From positions 1 through 45,170 of the forward strand of contig CALXDZ010000128.1 of NCBI GenBank assembly GCA_944387205.1: 45,170 bases of DNA. Direction: 5' to 3'. Within the stretch, counting starts at the first letter, position 1. Each line of letters opens with the position of its first letter. The notes beneath the pieces were generated by a model, which was given only the letters and a program-made list of their open reading frames with translations, had not been told where the DNA came from and ran no database searches. Made by a program: the position numbers and the translations under genes. Positions 8,054 to 17,416 of this stretch are shown piece after piece. This stretch comes from an uncultured Oscillospiraceae bacterium (GTDB taxonomy: Bacteria > Bacillota > Clostridia > Oscillospirales > Oscillospiraceae).

Positions 8054-8473
8054 TTACGCCTGCTCCCCCTGGGGAAGCTCCTCCATCATCACCGCAAAGA
8101 GAGCATTGATGCGCTCCTTCCGGCCGTGGAGATACAGCCAGCCAAAGAGGGCCTCCAGGGCCGTGGCCTCGGCGTACTGGGCCCGGCTGGCATTCTTGGG
8201 AATGGTGTGGACATTGGCGTTGCGACCCCGACGGAACACCGCCAGCTCCTCCTCCGTCAGCATCCCCCGGATCCGCTCCGCCCGAACCGCCTGGGCCGGG
8301 GCGCAGACCAACTCCACCGTGGCCCGGTGGAGGCCCTTTCCGGTGGCTTTTCCGTGGGCGCACAGCCAGGTGCGCACCAGCAGCTCATAGACCGCGTCCC
8401 CCAGATGGGCCAGGCCGATGCTGCTGATGGCCCGGACCTCATCCTCCGGCAGCGTCAAATCAAAATAGTCCAT
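8054..8473 (-). CDS. mrnC: Mini-ribonuclease III
   Basis: A 139-residue RNase III catalytic domain without a double-stranded-RNA-binding domain, as in Mini-III, which matures 23S rRNA ends in Firmicutes. The signature helix is LAHLGDAVYELLVRTWL (about 21-37), where Asp26 is a predicted metal ligand; later come RGRNANVHTIPKNAS and the second acidic motif region YAEATALEALFGWLYL (about 105-120). The ATG at 8473 is preferred over the in-frame upstream ATG at 8527 because GGAGAA sits 4-5 bases upstream and the protein then starts at the usual MDYFDL. In many Firmicutes mrnC lies beside cysS and trmH; here it sits between an EFR1 ferredoxin gene and rqcH. Confidence 0.93.
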   Translation of the reverse strand: MDYFDLTLPEDEVRAISSIGLAHLGDAVYELLVRTWLCAHGKATGKGLHRATVELVCAPAQAVRAERIRGMLTEEELAVFRRGRNANVHTIPKNASRAQYAEATALEALFGWLYLHGRKERINALFAVMMEELPQGEQA

Positions 8474-8574
8474 TCCCGTTCTCCTTCTTTTTTGGCTGTC
8501 CTCCGGCGAAAAGAGGGCATCCGGCACGGCGGATGCCCTCTGACCGGCAAAATTTGCGGTACAATGTCCCGGCC

Positions 8575-9396
8575 TCAGAGATAAAACTCCGGCTGGGCCG
8601 GGCGGGTGAAGTGCTCCTCCAGCATGGCCCGATGGGACAAAAAGGCCGGGTCGTCAAAAAACTTGGCCCCGCTGGGGCACCCTCGGACACAGGCGTGGCA
8701 CTTGATGCAGGTGCCCGGCACCTGGGTCACATCCTGGGCATCGATGGCCCCCATGGGGCAGAGGGTGATGCACAGCCCGCAGCTGTCACAGCGCTCCAGG
8801 TCGGTTACCGGCTTGGCCTTGAGGAATTTGGCGGGCGCTCCGTCGGTGCCCTTGGGCACATAGTAGGGGGCCTGGGCATCACCGGGCACCGTCACAGGGG
8901 CGGGCACCGCCGTCAGGTTCTTCACCTTTTCCGCCGTGCGGCAGGCAAAGTCCTGAGCTGCGGCCAGGTCCTCCCGGTCGGGGCGGCTGGGCGCCAGGCG
9001 GTCCGTAAAGGCGTGGCGGCCCACAAAGGCGGCGGCGGACACAGTGTGGAAGCCGTGGGCCTCCAGCTCCGCCGTCAGCTCCGCCAGGGAGTTGTCAAAG
9101 CTGCGATTGCCGAAGGTCACCACCGGCACCGCCAGGGCGCCGTTGCCCTCCAGATGGGTCTGGACCCAGGGCAGGATCTTATTGGGCAGCTTACCGGCAT
9201 AGGTGGGCAGCGCCGCCACCACAAGGTCCGTCTGCCCAAAGGACAGCTGCTTCTCCCGGCTGCCCGGCAGAGTGAAATCATAGCAGCGCAGAGGGACCCC
9301 CAGCTGCTCCGCCAGCTCATGGGACACAGCCTCGACCACGGTGCGGGTGTTTCCGGTGGCGCTCCACCAGACGGCCCATACGGTCTGTACGTTCAT
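8575..9396 (-). CDS. EFR1-family flavodoxin-ferredoxin
   Basis: A 273-residue cytoplasmic electron carrier. The N-terminal half is flavodoxin-like, with the phosphate-binding loop SATGNTRTV near residues 12-20. The C-terminal part (about 200-262) has two [4Fe-4S] motifs, CDSCGLCITLCPMG and CIKCHACVRGCPSG. This two-domain arrangement defines the EFR1 family common in anaerobic Clostridia; the physiological partner is generally not known. Start: the ATG at 9396 has AAAGGGTGG upstream; a GTG at 9405 is an alternative. It is co-directional with the 69-aa gene upstream and mrnC downstream. Confidence 0.92.
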   Translation of the reverse strand: MNVQTVWAVWWSATGNTRTVVEAVSHELAEQLGVPLRCYDFTLPGSREKQLSFGQTDLVVAALPTYAGKLPNKILPWVQTHLEGNGALAVPVVTFGNRSFDNSLAELTAELEAHGFHTVSAAAFVGRHAFTDRLAPSRPDREDLAAAQDFACRTAEKVKNLTAVPAPVTVPGDAQAPYYVPKGTDGAPAKFLKAKPVTDLERCDSCGLCITLCPMGAIDAQDVTQVPGTCIKCHACVRGCPSGAKFFDDPAFLSHRAMLEEHFTRPAQPEFYL

Positions 9397-9489
9397 GTGA
9401 TCCACCCTTTCTTTCTCTTTCCCTCCCCCGGACAGAAGCCAAAGACCGCATCCACCCGGAGGCTTGGGTCTCCGCGTAAATTCTTGCCT

Positions 9490-9699
9490 TTACAGGGAAA
9501 AATCCTCTTCCTTCAGCCCCTTTGTGTCCAAAGACGCGGGACGGGGCGGGACACGTTTGAGCGGGTCATACTTGAAGCTGCGGCAGTGGTGCTCCACCGG
9601 GACCACCCCCTGCTTGGCGCAGGCCACCTCCCGCTCGTTAATCTGGGTGCCCCGCTGGCAGTAGGCGCAGCGGGGGTCGATGTTCTTGCGAAACAGCAT
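9490..9699 (-). CDS. Small Cys/His-rich conserved hypothetical protein
   Basis: A 69-residue protein starting at an ATG preceded by GGAGAGGGGAGAGG. Its N-terminal half holds CAYC (C11 and C14 region), a further Cys in VACAKQG and HHC, a pattern suggesting a small zinc or Fe-S site. The rest is basic and proline-rich (FKYDPLKRVPPRP). I cannot name it with confidence; proteins with this CAYC...C...C pattern are recurrent hypotheticals in Oscillospiraceae. It lies 38 bases after the ClpE-like gene on the same strand, so the two are probably co-transcribed; a role alongside the zinc-finger Clp ATPase is only a guess from position. Confidence 0.75.
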   Translation of the reverse strand: MLFRKNIDPRCAYCQRGTQINEREVACAKQGVVPVEHHCRSFKYDPLKRVPPRPASLDTKGLKEEDFSL

Positions 9700-9737
9700 C
9701 GGGTTCCTCTCCCCTCTCCTGACCGGTGTTTTCTTCT

Positions 9738-12056
9738 TTACAGGGTATCCAGCTTGATCTGGTCCTCCTCCACCCGGGCGCAGACCTGGGAGACCGGATG
9801 CTCATAGCTATCGATGATGGCGGTAGCCATGGGGTCCTCCAGCTCCTTCTGGATGGTACGCCGCAGATTTCTCGCACCGTAGGCAGCGGAGTAGGACTTA
9901 CGGGTCAACCAATCCAGCAGAGCATCGTCGTACCGGAAGGTGATGCCCTTTTCGCTCAGAGAAGTCACCAGCTCATCAAGCATGATGCGGGCGATGGCGC
10001 GGAAATTCTCCTCCGTCAGCTGGTTGAAGCAGACCACCTCGTCCACCCGGTTGATGAACTCCGGGCGCAGGAACTGCTGCAAGGCCTTCATGGCCCGCTC
10101 CCGGTTCTGCTCGTTGACGCTGCGGCCAAAGCCCACGGTGCCCTCCTTGCGCTCGCTGCCGGCGTTGGAGGTCATGACAATGACCGTGTTTTCAAAGTTG
10201 ACCTTGCGGCCGTGGGCGTCGGTGATCTCGCCGTCGTCCAGAATCTGCAGCAGCACGTTGAGCACGTCCGGATGGGCCTTTTCGATCTCGTCGAAGAGGA
10301 CCACGGCGTAGGGCTTGCGGCGGATCTTCTCCGTCAGCTGGCCCGCCTCATCATAGCCCACATAGCCCGGAGGAGAGCCCACGATCCGGGACACGGAGTG
10401 CTTCTCCATAAACTCGGACATATCCAGACGGATCAGCGCGTCGGGGGTATTGAACAGGTCCTCCGCCAGGCGCTTGACCAACTCGGTCTTGCCCACGCCG
10501 GTGGAGCCCACAAAGATGAAGCTGACCGGCTTATGCTTGGGGCTGATGCCCACCCGGTTGCGGCGGACGGCGGCGGCCACGGCCTTCACCGCCTCATCCT
10601 GGCCCACAATGTGCTCGCGGAGCCTCTCCTCCAGCTTGCTCAGCCGCTGGAACTCCTCCTCCCGGATGCGGGAGGCCGGGATCTTGGTCCACAGCTCGAT
10701 GACGTGGGCCAGGTTCTCCATGGACAGCTGAGGATCTCCCTTGGCGCAGAGCGCATCGAACTCCGTGGACAGCTTCAGCTCCCGGCTCTTGAGCTCCGCC
10801 ATGCGGGCGTAGTCCTCCTCGGTCTTTTCCTCTTTCTCCTCCAGGACCTTGCGCTCCAGCTCATAATCGTCCCGCTCCCGCTGGATCTCCATGCGCCGGG
10901 AGATGGAGGGGTCCTTCAGGTTCAGATCGGAGCAGGCCTCATCGATGAGGTCAATGGCCTTGTCGGGCAGGAAACGGTCGGTGATGTACCGCTCACTCAG
11001 CAGCACCGCCTGACGCAGAATGCCGTCGGGGATCTTCACCCCGTGGTAGCTCTCATAATAGGGCGCGATGCCCTTGAGGATCTTCAGGGTGTCCTCGATA
11101 CCCGGCTCGTTCACCGTCACCGGCTGGAACCGGCGCTCCAGGGCCGTGTCCTTCTCAATGTGCTTGCGGTACTCAGTGAAGGTGGTAGCACCGATGACCT
11201 GGATCTCGCCCCGGCTCAGGGCAGGCTTGAGGATGTTGGCAGCGTTCATGGACCCTTCAGCATCGCCGGCACCCACGATGTTGTGGACCTCGTCGATGAC
11301 CAGGATCACATTGCCCAGCTTACGGATCTCGTCGATAAGGCCCTTCATCCGGGACTCAAACTGACCCCGGAACTGGGTCCCCGCCACCAGAGCGGTCAGA
11401 TCCAGCAAATAGACCTCCTTCTCCCGGAGCTTGAAGGGCACTGCGCCGTCAGCAATGCGCTGGGCTAGACCCTCAGCAATGGCAGTCTTGCCCACGCCGG
11501 GCTCACCGATGAGGCAGGGGTTGTTCTTCTGGCGGCGGTTGAGGATCTGGATGACTCGCTCGATCTCCTCCTCCCGGCCCACCACCTTGTCCAGCTTGCC
11601 GTCCCGGGCCCGCTGGCTGAGGTTGATGCAGTAGCCGTCCAGGTACTTGTGCTTGGGAGGCTTTTCCCCCTTGCTCCGGGTACGGGAGCCAGTGGAGCCG
11701 CTGCCCTCCTCAGGCGGATCGACCTTCTGCGGCGCGTCCCCGCCGGAGAAAAGACGGTTGAGGAAGGGGAAGGTAGCGGTCTTGCCGTCGTCCTCCTCGT
11801 CCATGCCGTCCTCGCCGCCGGGCAGGTCCTCGATATTCTCCGCCCCACCGAAGGCCTGGATCATCTCGTTGTTGAGCGCCTCCAGATCCTCGTCCGAGAT
11901 GCCCATACGCTTCATCATGTCATTCACCTGGGGCAATCCCAGCTCCTTGGCACATTTCAGGCAGAGGCCCTCGTTGATAGTCTGGCCGTTTTCAATTTTG
12001 GAAATGAACACCACGGCCACATTTTTCTTACATCTTGAACAAAGTGTCGGTTGCAT
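9738..12056 (-). CDS. clpE: ClpE-like Clp ATPase with N-terminal zinc finger
   Basis: A 772-residue AAA+ unfoldase. Instead of the usual Clp-N repeats it begins with a zinc finger (C6, C9, C32, C35) and an acidic linker, as in ClpE. The first AAA+ module has Walker A GEPGVGKT at 184-191 and the second has GSTGVGKTE near 517-525, with a charged coiled-coil/UVR-like segment between them. VGF in the second module is a candidate ClpP-binding loop, so it probably feeds a ClpP protease encoded elsewhere. The ATG at 12056 follows GGAGGTAATT. Neighbours are a CvpA protein upstream and the 69-aa protein downstream; there is no ctsR-mcsA-mcsB here, unlike a clpC operon. Confidence 0.9.
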   Translation of the reverse strand: MQPTLCSRCKKNVAVVFISKIENGQTINEGLCLKCAKELGLPQVNDMMKRMGISDEDLEALNNEMIQAFGGAENIEDLPGGEDGMDEEDDGKTATFPFLNRLFSGGDAPQKVDPPEEGSGSTGSRTRSKGEKPPKHKYLDGYCINLSQRARDGKLDKVVGREEEIERVIQILNRRQKNNPCLIGEPGVGKTAIAEGLAQRIADGAVPFKLREKEVYLLDLTALVAGTQFRGQFESRMKGLIDEIRKLGNVILVIDEVHNIVGAGDAEGSMNAANILKPALSRGEIQVIGATTFTEYRKHIEKDTALERRFQPVTVNEPGIEDTLKILKGIAPYYESYHGVKIPDGILRQAVLLSERYITDRFLPDKAIDLIDEACSDLNLKDPSISRRMEIQRERDDYELERKVLEEKEEKTEEDYARMAELKSRELKLSTEFDALCAKGDPQLSMENLAHVIELWTKIPASRIREEEFQRLSKLEERLREHIVGQDEAVKAVAAAVRRNRVGISPKHKPVSFIFVGSTGVGKTELVKRLAEDLFNTPDALIRLDMSEFMEKHSVSRIVGSPPGYVGYDEAGQLTEKIRRKPYAVVLFDEIEKAHPDVLNVLLQILDDGEITDAHGRKVNFENTVIVMTSNAGSERKEGTVGFGRSVNEQNRERAMKALQQFLRPEFINRVDEVVCFNQLTEENFRAIARIMLDELVTSLSEKGITFRYDDALLDWLTRKSYSAAYGARNLRRTIQKELEDPMATAIIDSYEHPVSQVCARVEEDQIKLDTL

Positions 12057-12095
12057 AATTACCTCCAGATGATATACCGAGGGGTGCGCTTCCCC

Positions 12096-12902
12096 TCACA
12101 GCACGGACAAAAAACCCAAGGGGCCCTCCGTTACAAAAAAGCGCAGCAGATAAGTCTCATCAATGGTGGACTGAGCGATCCGTACGCCGAACCGGTCCAG
12201 GACCCAAAAGAGTAAAAACAAAATCAGTATACTCTCCGCCAGCCCCACGGCGGCACCGCCCAGACTGTTGAGCATATGGATGCCCGGCAGTCGGGCCATC
12301 AGATCCAGCATCTTCACCACCAGCCGCAGCACCAGCGTCAGTACCGCAAAGGACAGCAGGAACAGCACCGTGTGCACCACTGTCTCCAGGAGGCTGCCCA
12401 CCAGAGCAGTCACCAGAGAGACGCTGGTATCCCGCACAGTTTCCTGCACCTTCTCCGAGACGCTTTCCTGCACGCCCTTGCGATACCCCATGGCTGCCAG
12501 GATCTCCTGGGCCCGCTGGAGGATCGAGCTGTCCTCTTCCGATTCATCCGTGGACATGTCCCCGGGAGTTCCGGCGTTGTTCATGCTGCCGGTATCACCG
12601 GCTTGGCCGGATACGGAGGGGTCGATTCCTTCCACTACAGGGGCCTGGGGAGAGGCGGTCCCCTCCTCTTGGCTCACCATAGCCGCATCTATTTTTTCTT
12701 CAATACGACTCTCCATCATTGGGCGGACAAACTCCGTCACCGGAGCAGTCAGAGCACTGGCGATCACAGCCGCGCCCACCAGAGCCGCCACAAAGATCAC
12801 CAGCCCTGCCAAGGAGGCAAGCAGCCCCCGCCAGGCACCGAAGATCAGGCCTACCGCCAATACCGCGATGATGACCAGATCCAATATCATTGCCGCATCC
12901 AT
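12096..12902 (-). CDS. CvpA family membrane protein
   Basis: A 268-residue protein of the CvpA family (colicin V production protein-like). Four hydrophobic segments are visible: about 5-22 (with GLIFGAWRG, the family's opening motif), 28-50, 165-190 and 215-240. Between the second and third lies an unusually long acidic and serine-rich insert (about 75-125, with SMNNAGTPGD and STDESEEDSS) that is probably a flexible soluble loop. CvpA proteins affect envelope integrity and surface phenotypes; the biochemical role is unclear. Start ATG at 12902 after GAGGGAAACGC. It lies 37 bases after the DUF5711 gene and 39 bases before clpE on the same strand. Confidence 0.88.
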   Translation of the reverse strand: MDAAMILDLVIIAVLAVGLIFGAWRGLLASLAGLVIFVAALVGAAVIASALTAPVTEFVRPMMESRIEEKIDAAMVSQEEGTASPQAPVVEGIDPSVSGQAGDTGSMNNAGTPGDMSTDESEEDSSILQRAQEILAAMGYRKGVQESVSEKVQETVRDTSVSLVTALVGSLLETVVHTVLFLLSFAVLTLVLRLVVKMLDLMARLPGIHMLNSLGGAAVGLAESILILFLLFWVLDRFGVRIAQSTIDETYLLRFFVTEGPLGFLSVL

Positions 12903-12939
12903 GCGTTTCCCTCATTTCAAAAGTCCCATCAGTTCTATT

Positions 12940-14112
12940 TCAGGGCAGATACAGCGAGGCCTGCTCACTTCCCAGAAGCACCGCCGAACCGTCTTTGCGC
13001 AGCAGTACGTCCCGGGTGTCCCCGGTATTCTCCAGGCGGGCATACTCTGTCATATCCGATGTGTAGATCACTAAAGAATCGGCATAGAGCACCGCCAGAT
13101 AGCGGCCCGCCGCCGACATGGCCATGACCTCCTCCACATCCAGTTTCCCCAGTTCCTGCCCGGAGCTATCCACCGTCACCACCTGGCCAGTGCTGCCGGC
13201 CCGATAACGGTTGAGCAGCAGCGCCACAAAACCGTCGCCGCCCAGGGCATACTCCCGCAGGTAGCGGCCGGCGTAATTGTAAGTGCCCTTCACTGTTCCG
13301 TTGGAATCGGCAAAGGTCAGGCAGGTGTCGGCCACGGTGACCAGGAATTTATCCTGGTTTCTAATTTGCAGCACCAGCCCGTCGCTGATCTGATAGGTGG
13401 CAGAGGGCTCCTCGCTGTCCAGGGGATAAATCACGATCTCGCTGAGAAAGACACTGTTTTCCTGCCCCAAAGTTACCGCCGCCAGATATTTGTTATCTGC
13501 GCAGACACAGCCGTTGGTGACAAAGCGGTCTGAGGAGTTGAAGGCAAAGGCCAACTCCCCACCGGGATCATAGACGCTAACACAGCCCTTATATCCGGTT
13601 TTTTCCGATGTGACTGCCAGCCAGTCGGACTCATTCATAGTGGCAGAGATAAACGGCTCGCCGCTTTCGGCGGTCAGCTGATACACCAAGCCCTTTTCAT
13701 TGAACACCGACAAAAATGTGCCGCCGGAGTCCACCACCACAGCGGTGCTGCCGCCCTGGGAGATGGACGGAGCGGTCAGAGGCACTGTCTCGCTGTAAAG
13801 CTTTTCCCCACTGCTGCTCAGCAGTTCCACGCCGGTGCTGGAAGCCACCAATAGACTATTTCCCACAGAGGCAAAGCGGTTGCTGCGATCAGAGTCATAA
13901 TCGAAGGCGATCTGCTCCTCCCCACCGCTGCCATAGCTGAACCAGCGGCGGAGCACATCAAAACCGGTACCGTCCCGCCAAGCGGCCAGGACCACCACCG
14001 CCAAAACCACCACCAGCGTCAGAGTAAAAAGCAAAAAGCGCTTCCACCGTCCCTTTTGCTGCCGGAGTTCCTCGTCGTCGTCATTCCAAATGTCGTCTCG
14101 ATTTTCAGCCAT
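12940..14112 (-). CDS. DUF5711 family membrane-anchored protein
   Basis: A 390-residue protein with a charged acidic N-terminus (ENRDDIWNDDDEE), one membrane segment (about 26-45, FTLTLVVVLAVVVLAAW) and a long extracytoplasmic part rich in beta-strand repeats of about 40 residues (for example SSSGEKLYSETV, DPGGELAFAFN, SSGQELGKLD), suggesting a beta-propeller. This matches the DUF5711 pattern of Clostridia; function is unknown. The start is uncertain: ATG codons at 14130, 14124 and 14112 are all in frame and all overlap the end of truA. I chose 14112 (MAEN), which overlaps the truA stop by a few bases and suggests translational coupling. Confidence 0.82.
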   Translation of the reverse strand: MAENRDDIWNDDDEELRQQKGRWKRFLLFTLTLVVVLAVVVLAAWRDGTGFDVLRRWFSYGSGGEEQIAFDYDSDRSNRFASVGNSLLVASSTGVELLSSSGEKLYSETVPLTAPSISQGGSTAVVVDSGGTFLSVFNEKGLVYQLTAESGEPFISATMNESDWLAVTSEKTGYKGCVSVYDPGGELAFAFNSSDRFVTNGCVCADNKYLAAVTLGQENSVFLSEIVIYPLDSEEPSATYQISDGLVLQIRNQDKFLVTVADTCLTFADSNGTVKGTYNYAGRYLREYALGGDGFVALLLNRYRAGSTGQVVTVDSSGQELGKLDVEEVMAMSAAGRYLAVLYADSLVIYTSDMTEYARLENTGDTRDVLLRKDGSAVLLGSEQASLYLP

Positions 14113-14860
14113 TGAGTCGCTCATCCTCATACCAAAGTTTTGTCAGGTACAGTCCCCCCGGCGGCACCGTGGGGCCGGCGGCCGTCCGCTCGCCCCGCTC
14201 CAGAATGCCGGGGATATCCTCAGGGGTAAATTTTCCCTCCGCCGCATAGAGCACCGTGCCGGTGATGGCCCGGACCATATTATACAAAAATCCGTTGGCG
14301 CAGACCTTCAGCTCCAACAGGTCCCCGCTGCGGGTGACGTAGCAGTAATAGATGGTGCGGACGGTGGACTTGACATCCGTCCCCACCGAGCGGACCGCCG
14401 CAAAGTCGTGGGTCCCCTCAAACATCCCCGCCGCCCGGTTCAAAAACTCCTCGTCCAGGTGCTTGGGGTAAAAGTAAGCTCGGTTGACATAAAACGGATT
14501 TTTGATCCGGGAGTTAAAGATCCGGTAGGTATATTCCTTTTTCAGGCACGAGCCGATGGCGTTGAAGTCCTCGGCCACCTCATAGGCCTCCTTCACCACG
14601 ATGTCCTCAGGGGTGTGGGTATTGATGGCAAAGGGCAGACGGTCGGTGGGAATACGGGCCTCCGTGCGGAAGTTGGCCACATAGGCCTCGGCGTGGACGC
14701 CGGCGTCGGTGCGGCCGCAGCCGGTGAGATGGACCGGCGCGCCGGTGATCTTTTCAATGGCCTTCTGTAGCGTCTCACAGACGGTGGCGGCGTTCTTCTG
14801 CACCTGCCAGCCGTGATAGGCTGTGCCGTTATACATGAGTTTCAAGGCAATGTTGCGCAT
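14105..14860 (-). CDS. truA: tRNA pseudouridine(38-40) synthase
   Basis: This 251-residue enzyme converts uridines 38-40 of the tRNA anticodon arm to pseudouridine. The catalytic aspartate is Asp52 in GCGRTDAGVHA (47-57). Other family blocks are YNGTAYHGWQVQ (10-21), FNAIGSCLKKEYTYRIF (about 98-114) and the C-terminal FLYNMVRAITGTV (about 197-209). ATG at 14860 follows AAGGAGTGTCCC. In Firmicutes truA commonly follows ecfT, and here a metallophosphoesterase gene has been placed between them. Confidence 0.97.
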   Translation of the reverse strand: MRNIALKLMYNGTAYHGWQVQKNAATVCETLQKAIEKITGAPVHLTGCGRTDAGVHAEAYVANFRTEARIPTDRLPFAINTHTPEDIVVKEAYEVAEDFNAIGSCLKKEYTYRIFNSRIKNPFYVNRAYFYPKHLDEEFLNRAAGMFEGTHDFAAVRSVGTDVKSTVRTIYYCYVTRSGDLLELKVCANGFLYNMVRAITGTVLYAAEGKFTPEDIPGILERGERTAAGPTVPPGGLYLTKLWYEDERLNG

Positions 14861-14883
14861 GGGACACTCCTTTTTGCCGCCTC

Positions 14884-15729
14884 CTAGGACGGCAGAATAT
14901 CAAGAACCACCACTTCCGGCCGGTTGAACAGCCTGGGAACCTGAGTGCTCTCCCGGGCCAGGCCCCGGCTGACCACCATCGTGGTCTCCTCCCAGTCATA
15001 CCGCCCGCCGGCATACCGGGGAAACAGCCCCTGGTTGGGGGCGTAAAGTCCGTTCAAAAGTCCCGGGATCCGCCACTGTCCGCCGTGAGCGTGGCCGCTG
15101 ACCACCAGGTCGAAAGGATAGGTTCGATACTCGTCGATCATCTCCGGCCGGTGGGCCATCAGAACGGTAAAGGTGTTTGCATTTACACCACTCCCCACCT
15201 GCTCCAGCTGCCCTTCCGCCCCGGAATCCGGGTCATCGATACCGCATAGGGCCACTGTCTGGCCCTGGGACGTGCTCAGGGACACGCTCTGGCCCCGCAG
15301 CACCGCCACCCCCAAGCGCTCCATCTCCCGGCAGATGCGCTCCGCCTCACCGCTCCACCACTCGTGGTTGCCGGTGACATAGAAGCAGCAGTAGAACTCC
15401 GCCAGACGGGACACAGCGGTCCAGGCGTTTTCCTCCGGCAGCTGATCGTCCACGATGTCGCCCACCAGCAGCACGCCGTCAGGCTGGGGGTCCAGATTCA
15501 GCACCGCCGATACCAGTTCCTCCTGCTCCTCCCCATAGGCGCAGCTGTGCAGGTCCGTCACCACCGCCAGGCGCACCGGCGCGGTGACCTCGCCTGTCTC
15601 CAGGGTGTAGGTCCGCACTGCCAGGCGGCTGTCCAGGGCAAACACCAGCAGGAGCACCAGCGCCGCCAGTGCAGCCAGCAGGATCAGACGCTTTTTCCTG
15701 CCTGTCCTCTTCACCGCCGTCCCGTTCAC
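14884..15729 (-). CDS. Membrane-anchored metallophosphoesterase
   Basis: A 281-residue protein with a basic N-terminus, one membrane segment (about 14-32) and a calcineurin-like phosphoesterase domain. The dinuclear-metal motifs appear in order: VVTDLHS (Asp59, His61), GDIVDD (about 91-96), GNHEWW (about 122-127) and GHAHGGQWR near 214. This resembles YkuE-type phosphodiesterases acting at the outer face of the membrane; the substrate cannot be told from sequence. The reading frame extends to 15861, but the GTG at 15729 overlaps the ecfT stop (GTGA) and has GGGGAGAA upstream, so it is chosen. Confidence 0.88.
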   Translation of the reverse strand: MNGTAVKRTGRKKRLILLAALAALVLLLVFALDSRLAVRTYTLETGEVTAPVRLAVVTDLHSCAYGEEQEELVSAVLNLDPQPDGVLLVGDIVDDQLPEENAWTAVSRLAEFYCCFYVTGNHEWWSGEAERICREMERLGVAVLRGQSVSLSTSQGQTVALCGIDDPDSGAEGQLEQVGSGVNANTFTVLMAHRPEMIDEYRTYPFDLVVSGHAHGGQWRIPGLLNGLYAPNQGLFPRYAGGRYDWEETTMVVSRGLARESTQVPRLFNRPEVVVLDILPS

Positions 15730-16532
15730 AGCCCCATTCTCCCCAGTACGAAGATGCCCGCCGCAAAGGCAAGGCCCAGCACCATAGCCGCATAATCCCG
15801 GGCGGCATAGTGGAGCACATGGAGCTTGGTGCGGCCCTCGCCGCCGTGGTAGCAGCGGCACTCCATGGCCACCGCCAGCTCGTCGGCCCGGCGAAAAGCA
15901 CTGATGAACAGCGGCACCAGCAGCGGGATCATGGCTTTTGCCCGCTGCAGCAGGTTTCCGCTTTCAAAGTCCGCGCCCCGGGCCTTTTGGGCCGACATGA
16001 TCTTATCCGTCTCCTCGATGAGAGTGGGGATAAAGCGCAGAGCGATGGACATCATCATGGCCAACTCATGGACCGGCACATGGATCTTCTTCAGGGGATT
16101 CATCAGGCTCTCCATCCCGTCGGTGAGATGGATGGGGCTGGTGGTGTAAGTCAAGAGGAAAGTGCCCATGATCAAAAGGGTGATCCGCAGCACCATGAAA
16201 ACGGCCGCCAGGATGCCTTCAGGATAGATGCTCAGAAAGTGCCACTGCCACAGAGGCTCCTCTCCCTTGGTGTAGAACAGGTTCAAAACCGCCGTAAAGG
16301 TGATGATGATCAGCACCGGCTTGAGCCCCCGGACCAGGGCCTTGAGACGTACCCGGGAAATACGGACGCAGACGGCCAGCACCAGGGCCACCAAGGCGTA
16401 AGTCCAGAAATACTTGGCGCAAAACAGCGCCACAATATACAGCACCACCAAAATCAACTTGGTGCGGGGGTCCAGCCGGTGGGCCAGGGTATCACCGGGG
16501 AAATACTGCCCCAGGGTAATGTCCTTCAGCAT
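15726..16532 (-). CDS. ecfT: Energy-coupling factor transporter membrane protein EcfT
   Basis: The 268-residue transmembrane scaffold of an ECF-type vitamin/metal importer. It links the two ATPases to interchangeable S components encoded elsewhere. Visible features are an N-terminal DITLGQYFPGDTLAHRLDPRTK, several hydrophobic segments (about 28-60, 72-92, 108-130 and a C-terminal one at 245-265), and the coupling helices with A-R-G motifs, seen as QKARGADFES (about 183-192) and RRADELAVAMECRCYHGG (about 215-232). Start ATG at 16532 overlaps the ecfA2 stop by 7 bases, indicating coupling. Confidence 0.96.
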   Translation of the reverse strand: MLKDITLGQYFPGDTLAHRLDPRTKLILVVLYIVALFCAKYFWTYALVALVLAVCVRISRVRLKALVRGLKPVLIIITFTAVLNLFYTKGEEPLWQWHFLSIYPEGILAAVFMVLRITLLIMGTFLLTYTTSPIHLTDGMESLMNPLKKIHVPVHELAMMMSIALRFIPTLIEETDKIMSAQKARGADFESGNLLQRAKAMIPLLVPLFISAFRRADELAVAMECRCYHGGEGRTKLHVLHYAARDYAAMVLGLAFAAGIFVLGRMGL

Positions 16533-17395
16533 ACGGCGCTCCCCCCTTTCTTCAGGGCCAACAGAGCCGCCGTCAGCTCCTCGGTGGTATAGACCGCCGG
16601 GTCAATGGCCAGACCTCGGTCCCGCAGGGCCCGGGCAATCCGGGTCACCTGGGGCACATCCAGACCCGCCGACTCCAGCTCCTCTGCCCGGGCAAAGACC
16701 TCCCGGGGAGTACCGCTCATGAGCACATGGGCGTCCTTGAGTACCAGGATGCGGTCCACGTTCCGGGCGATCTCGTCCATGCTGTGGCTCACCAGCAAAA
16801 TGGTGTTGCCCTTGGCCTGATGATAGGCCCGGATGTTGGCCAGCAGACGCTCCCGCCCCTCCGGATCCAGTCCGGCGGTGGGCTCATCCAAAATCAGCAC
16901 CTTGGGGTCCATGGCGATGACGCCGGCAATGGCCACCCGGCGCTTTTGCCCGCCGGAGAGCTCAAAGGGCGACTTGTCCAGCAGCTCCTCACTCAGTCCG
17001 GCAAAGGCCGCCGCCTCCCGCACCGCCCGGTCCACCTGTTCCGGCGTAAGGCCCATGTTGGTGGGGCCAAAGGCGATGTCCCGGTAGACCGTCTCCTCAA
17101 AGAGCTGGTACTCCGGATACTGGAACACCAGTCCCACCTGGAAGCGGACCTGCCGGATCTCCTTGGGCTTGGCCCATATGTCGGTGCCGTCCAGATAAAT
17201 ATGGCCACTGGTGGGCCGCAGCAGGCCGTTGAGGTGCTGGATCAGGGTGGACTTGCCGCTGCCAGTGTGGCCGATGACGCCGAGGAATTCCCCGGCCTCC
17301 ACCTGGAACGACAGATCCTGTACGGCACTGCGTTCAAAGGGCGTCCCGCTCCCATAAGTATGGGTGAGATGCTCCACTCGTAAAATCGGTTCCAA
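16526..17395 (-). CDS. ecfA2: Energy-coupling factor ATPase EcfA2
   Basis: One of the two ATP-binding subunits of the ECF transporter; 289 residues. Walker A is GHTGSGKST (about 42-50), the Q-loop region is VGLVFQYPEYQLF, the ABC signature is ELSGGQKRRVAIAG, Walker B is VLILDEPTAGLD and the switch His is in LLVSHSMDE. The reading frame starts with TTG at 17395, preceded by AAAGGAAG about 10 bases upstream; no better ATG is present. It follows ecfA1 by 21 bases. EcfA1 and EcfA2 form the heterodimer that powers group II ECF transporters. Confidence 0.95.
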   Translation of the reverse strand: MEPILRVEHLTHTYGSGTPFERSAVQDLSFQVEAGEFLGVIGHTGSGKSTLIQHLNGLLRPTSGHIYLDGTDIWAKPKEIRQVRFQVGLVFQYPEYQLFEETVYRDIAFGPTNMGLTPEQVDRAVREAAAFAGLSEELLDKSPFELSGGQKRRVAIAGVIAMDPKVLILDEPTAGLDPEGRERLLANIRAYHQAKGNTILLVSHSMDEIARNVDRILVLKDAHVLMSGTPREVFARAEELESAGLDVPQVTRIARALRDRGLAIDPAVYTTEELTAALLALKKGGSAVC

Positions 17396-17416
17396 TGGTC
17401 CCGTTCTTCCTTTCCG

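Noticed and set aside
9726-11468. 580-codon open frame on + opposite the ClpE-like gene
   Set aside because: It is an antisense shadow created by the GC-rich codon bias of clpE; the product has no recognisable domain and no ribosome site, while clpE is a clear protein.
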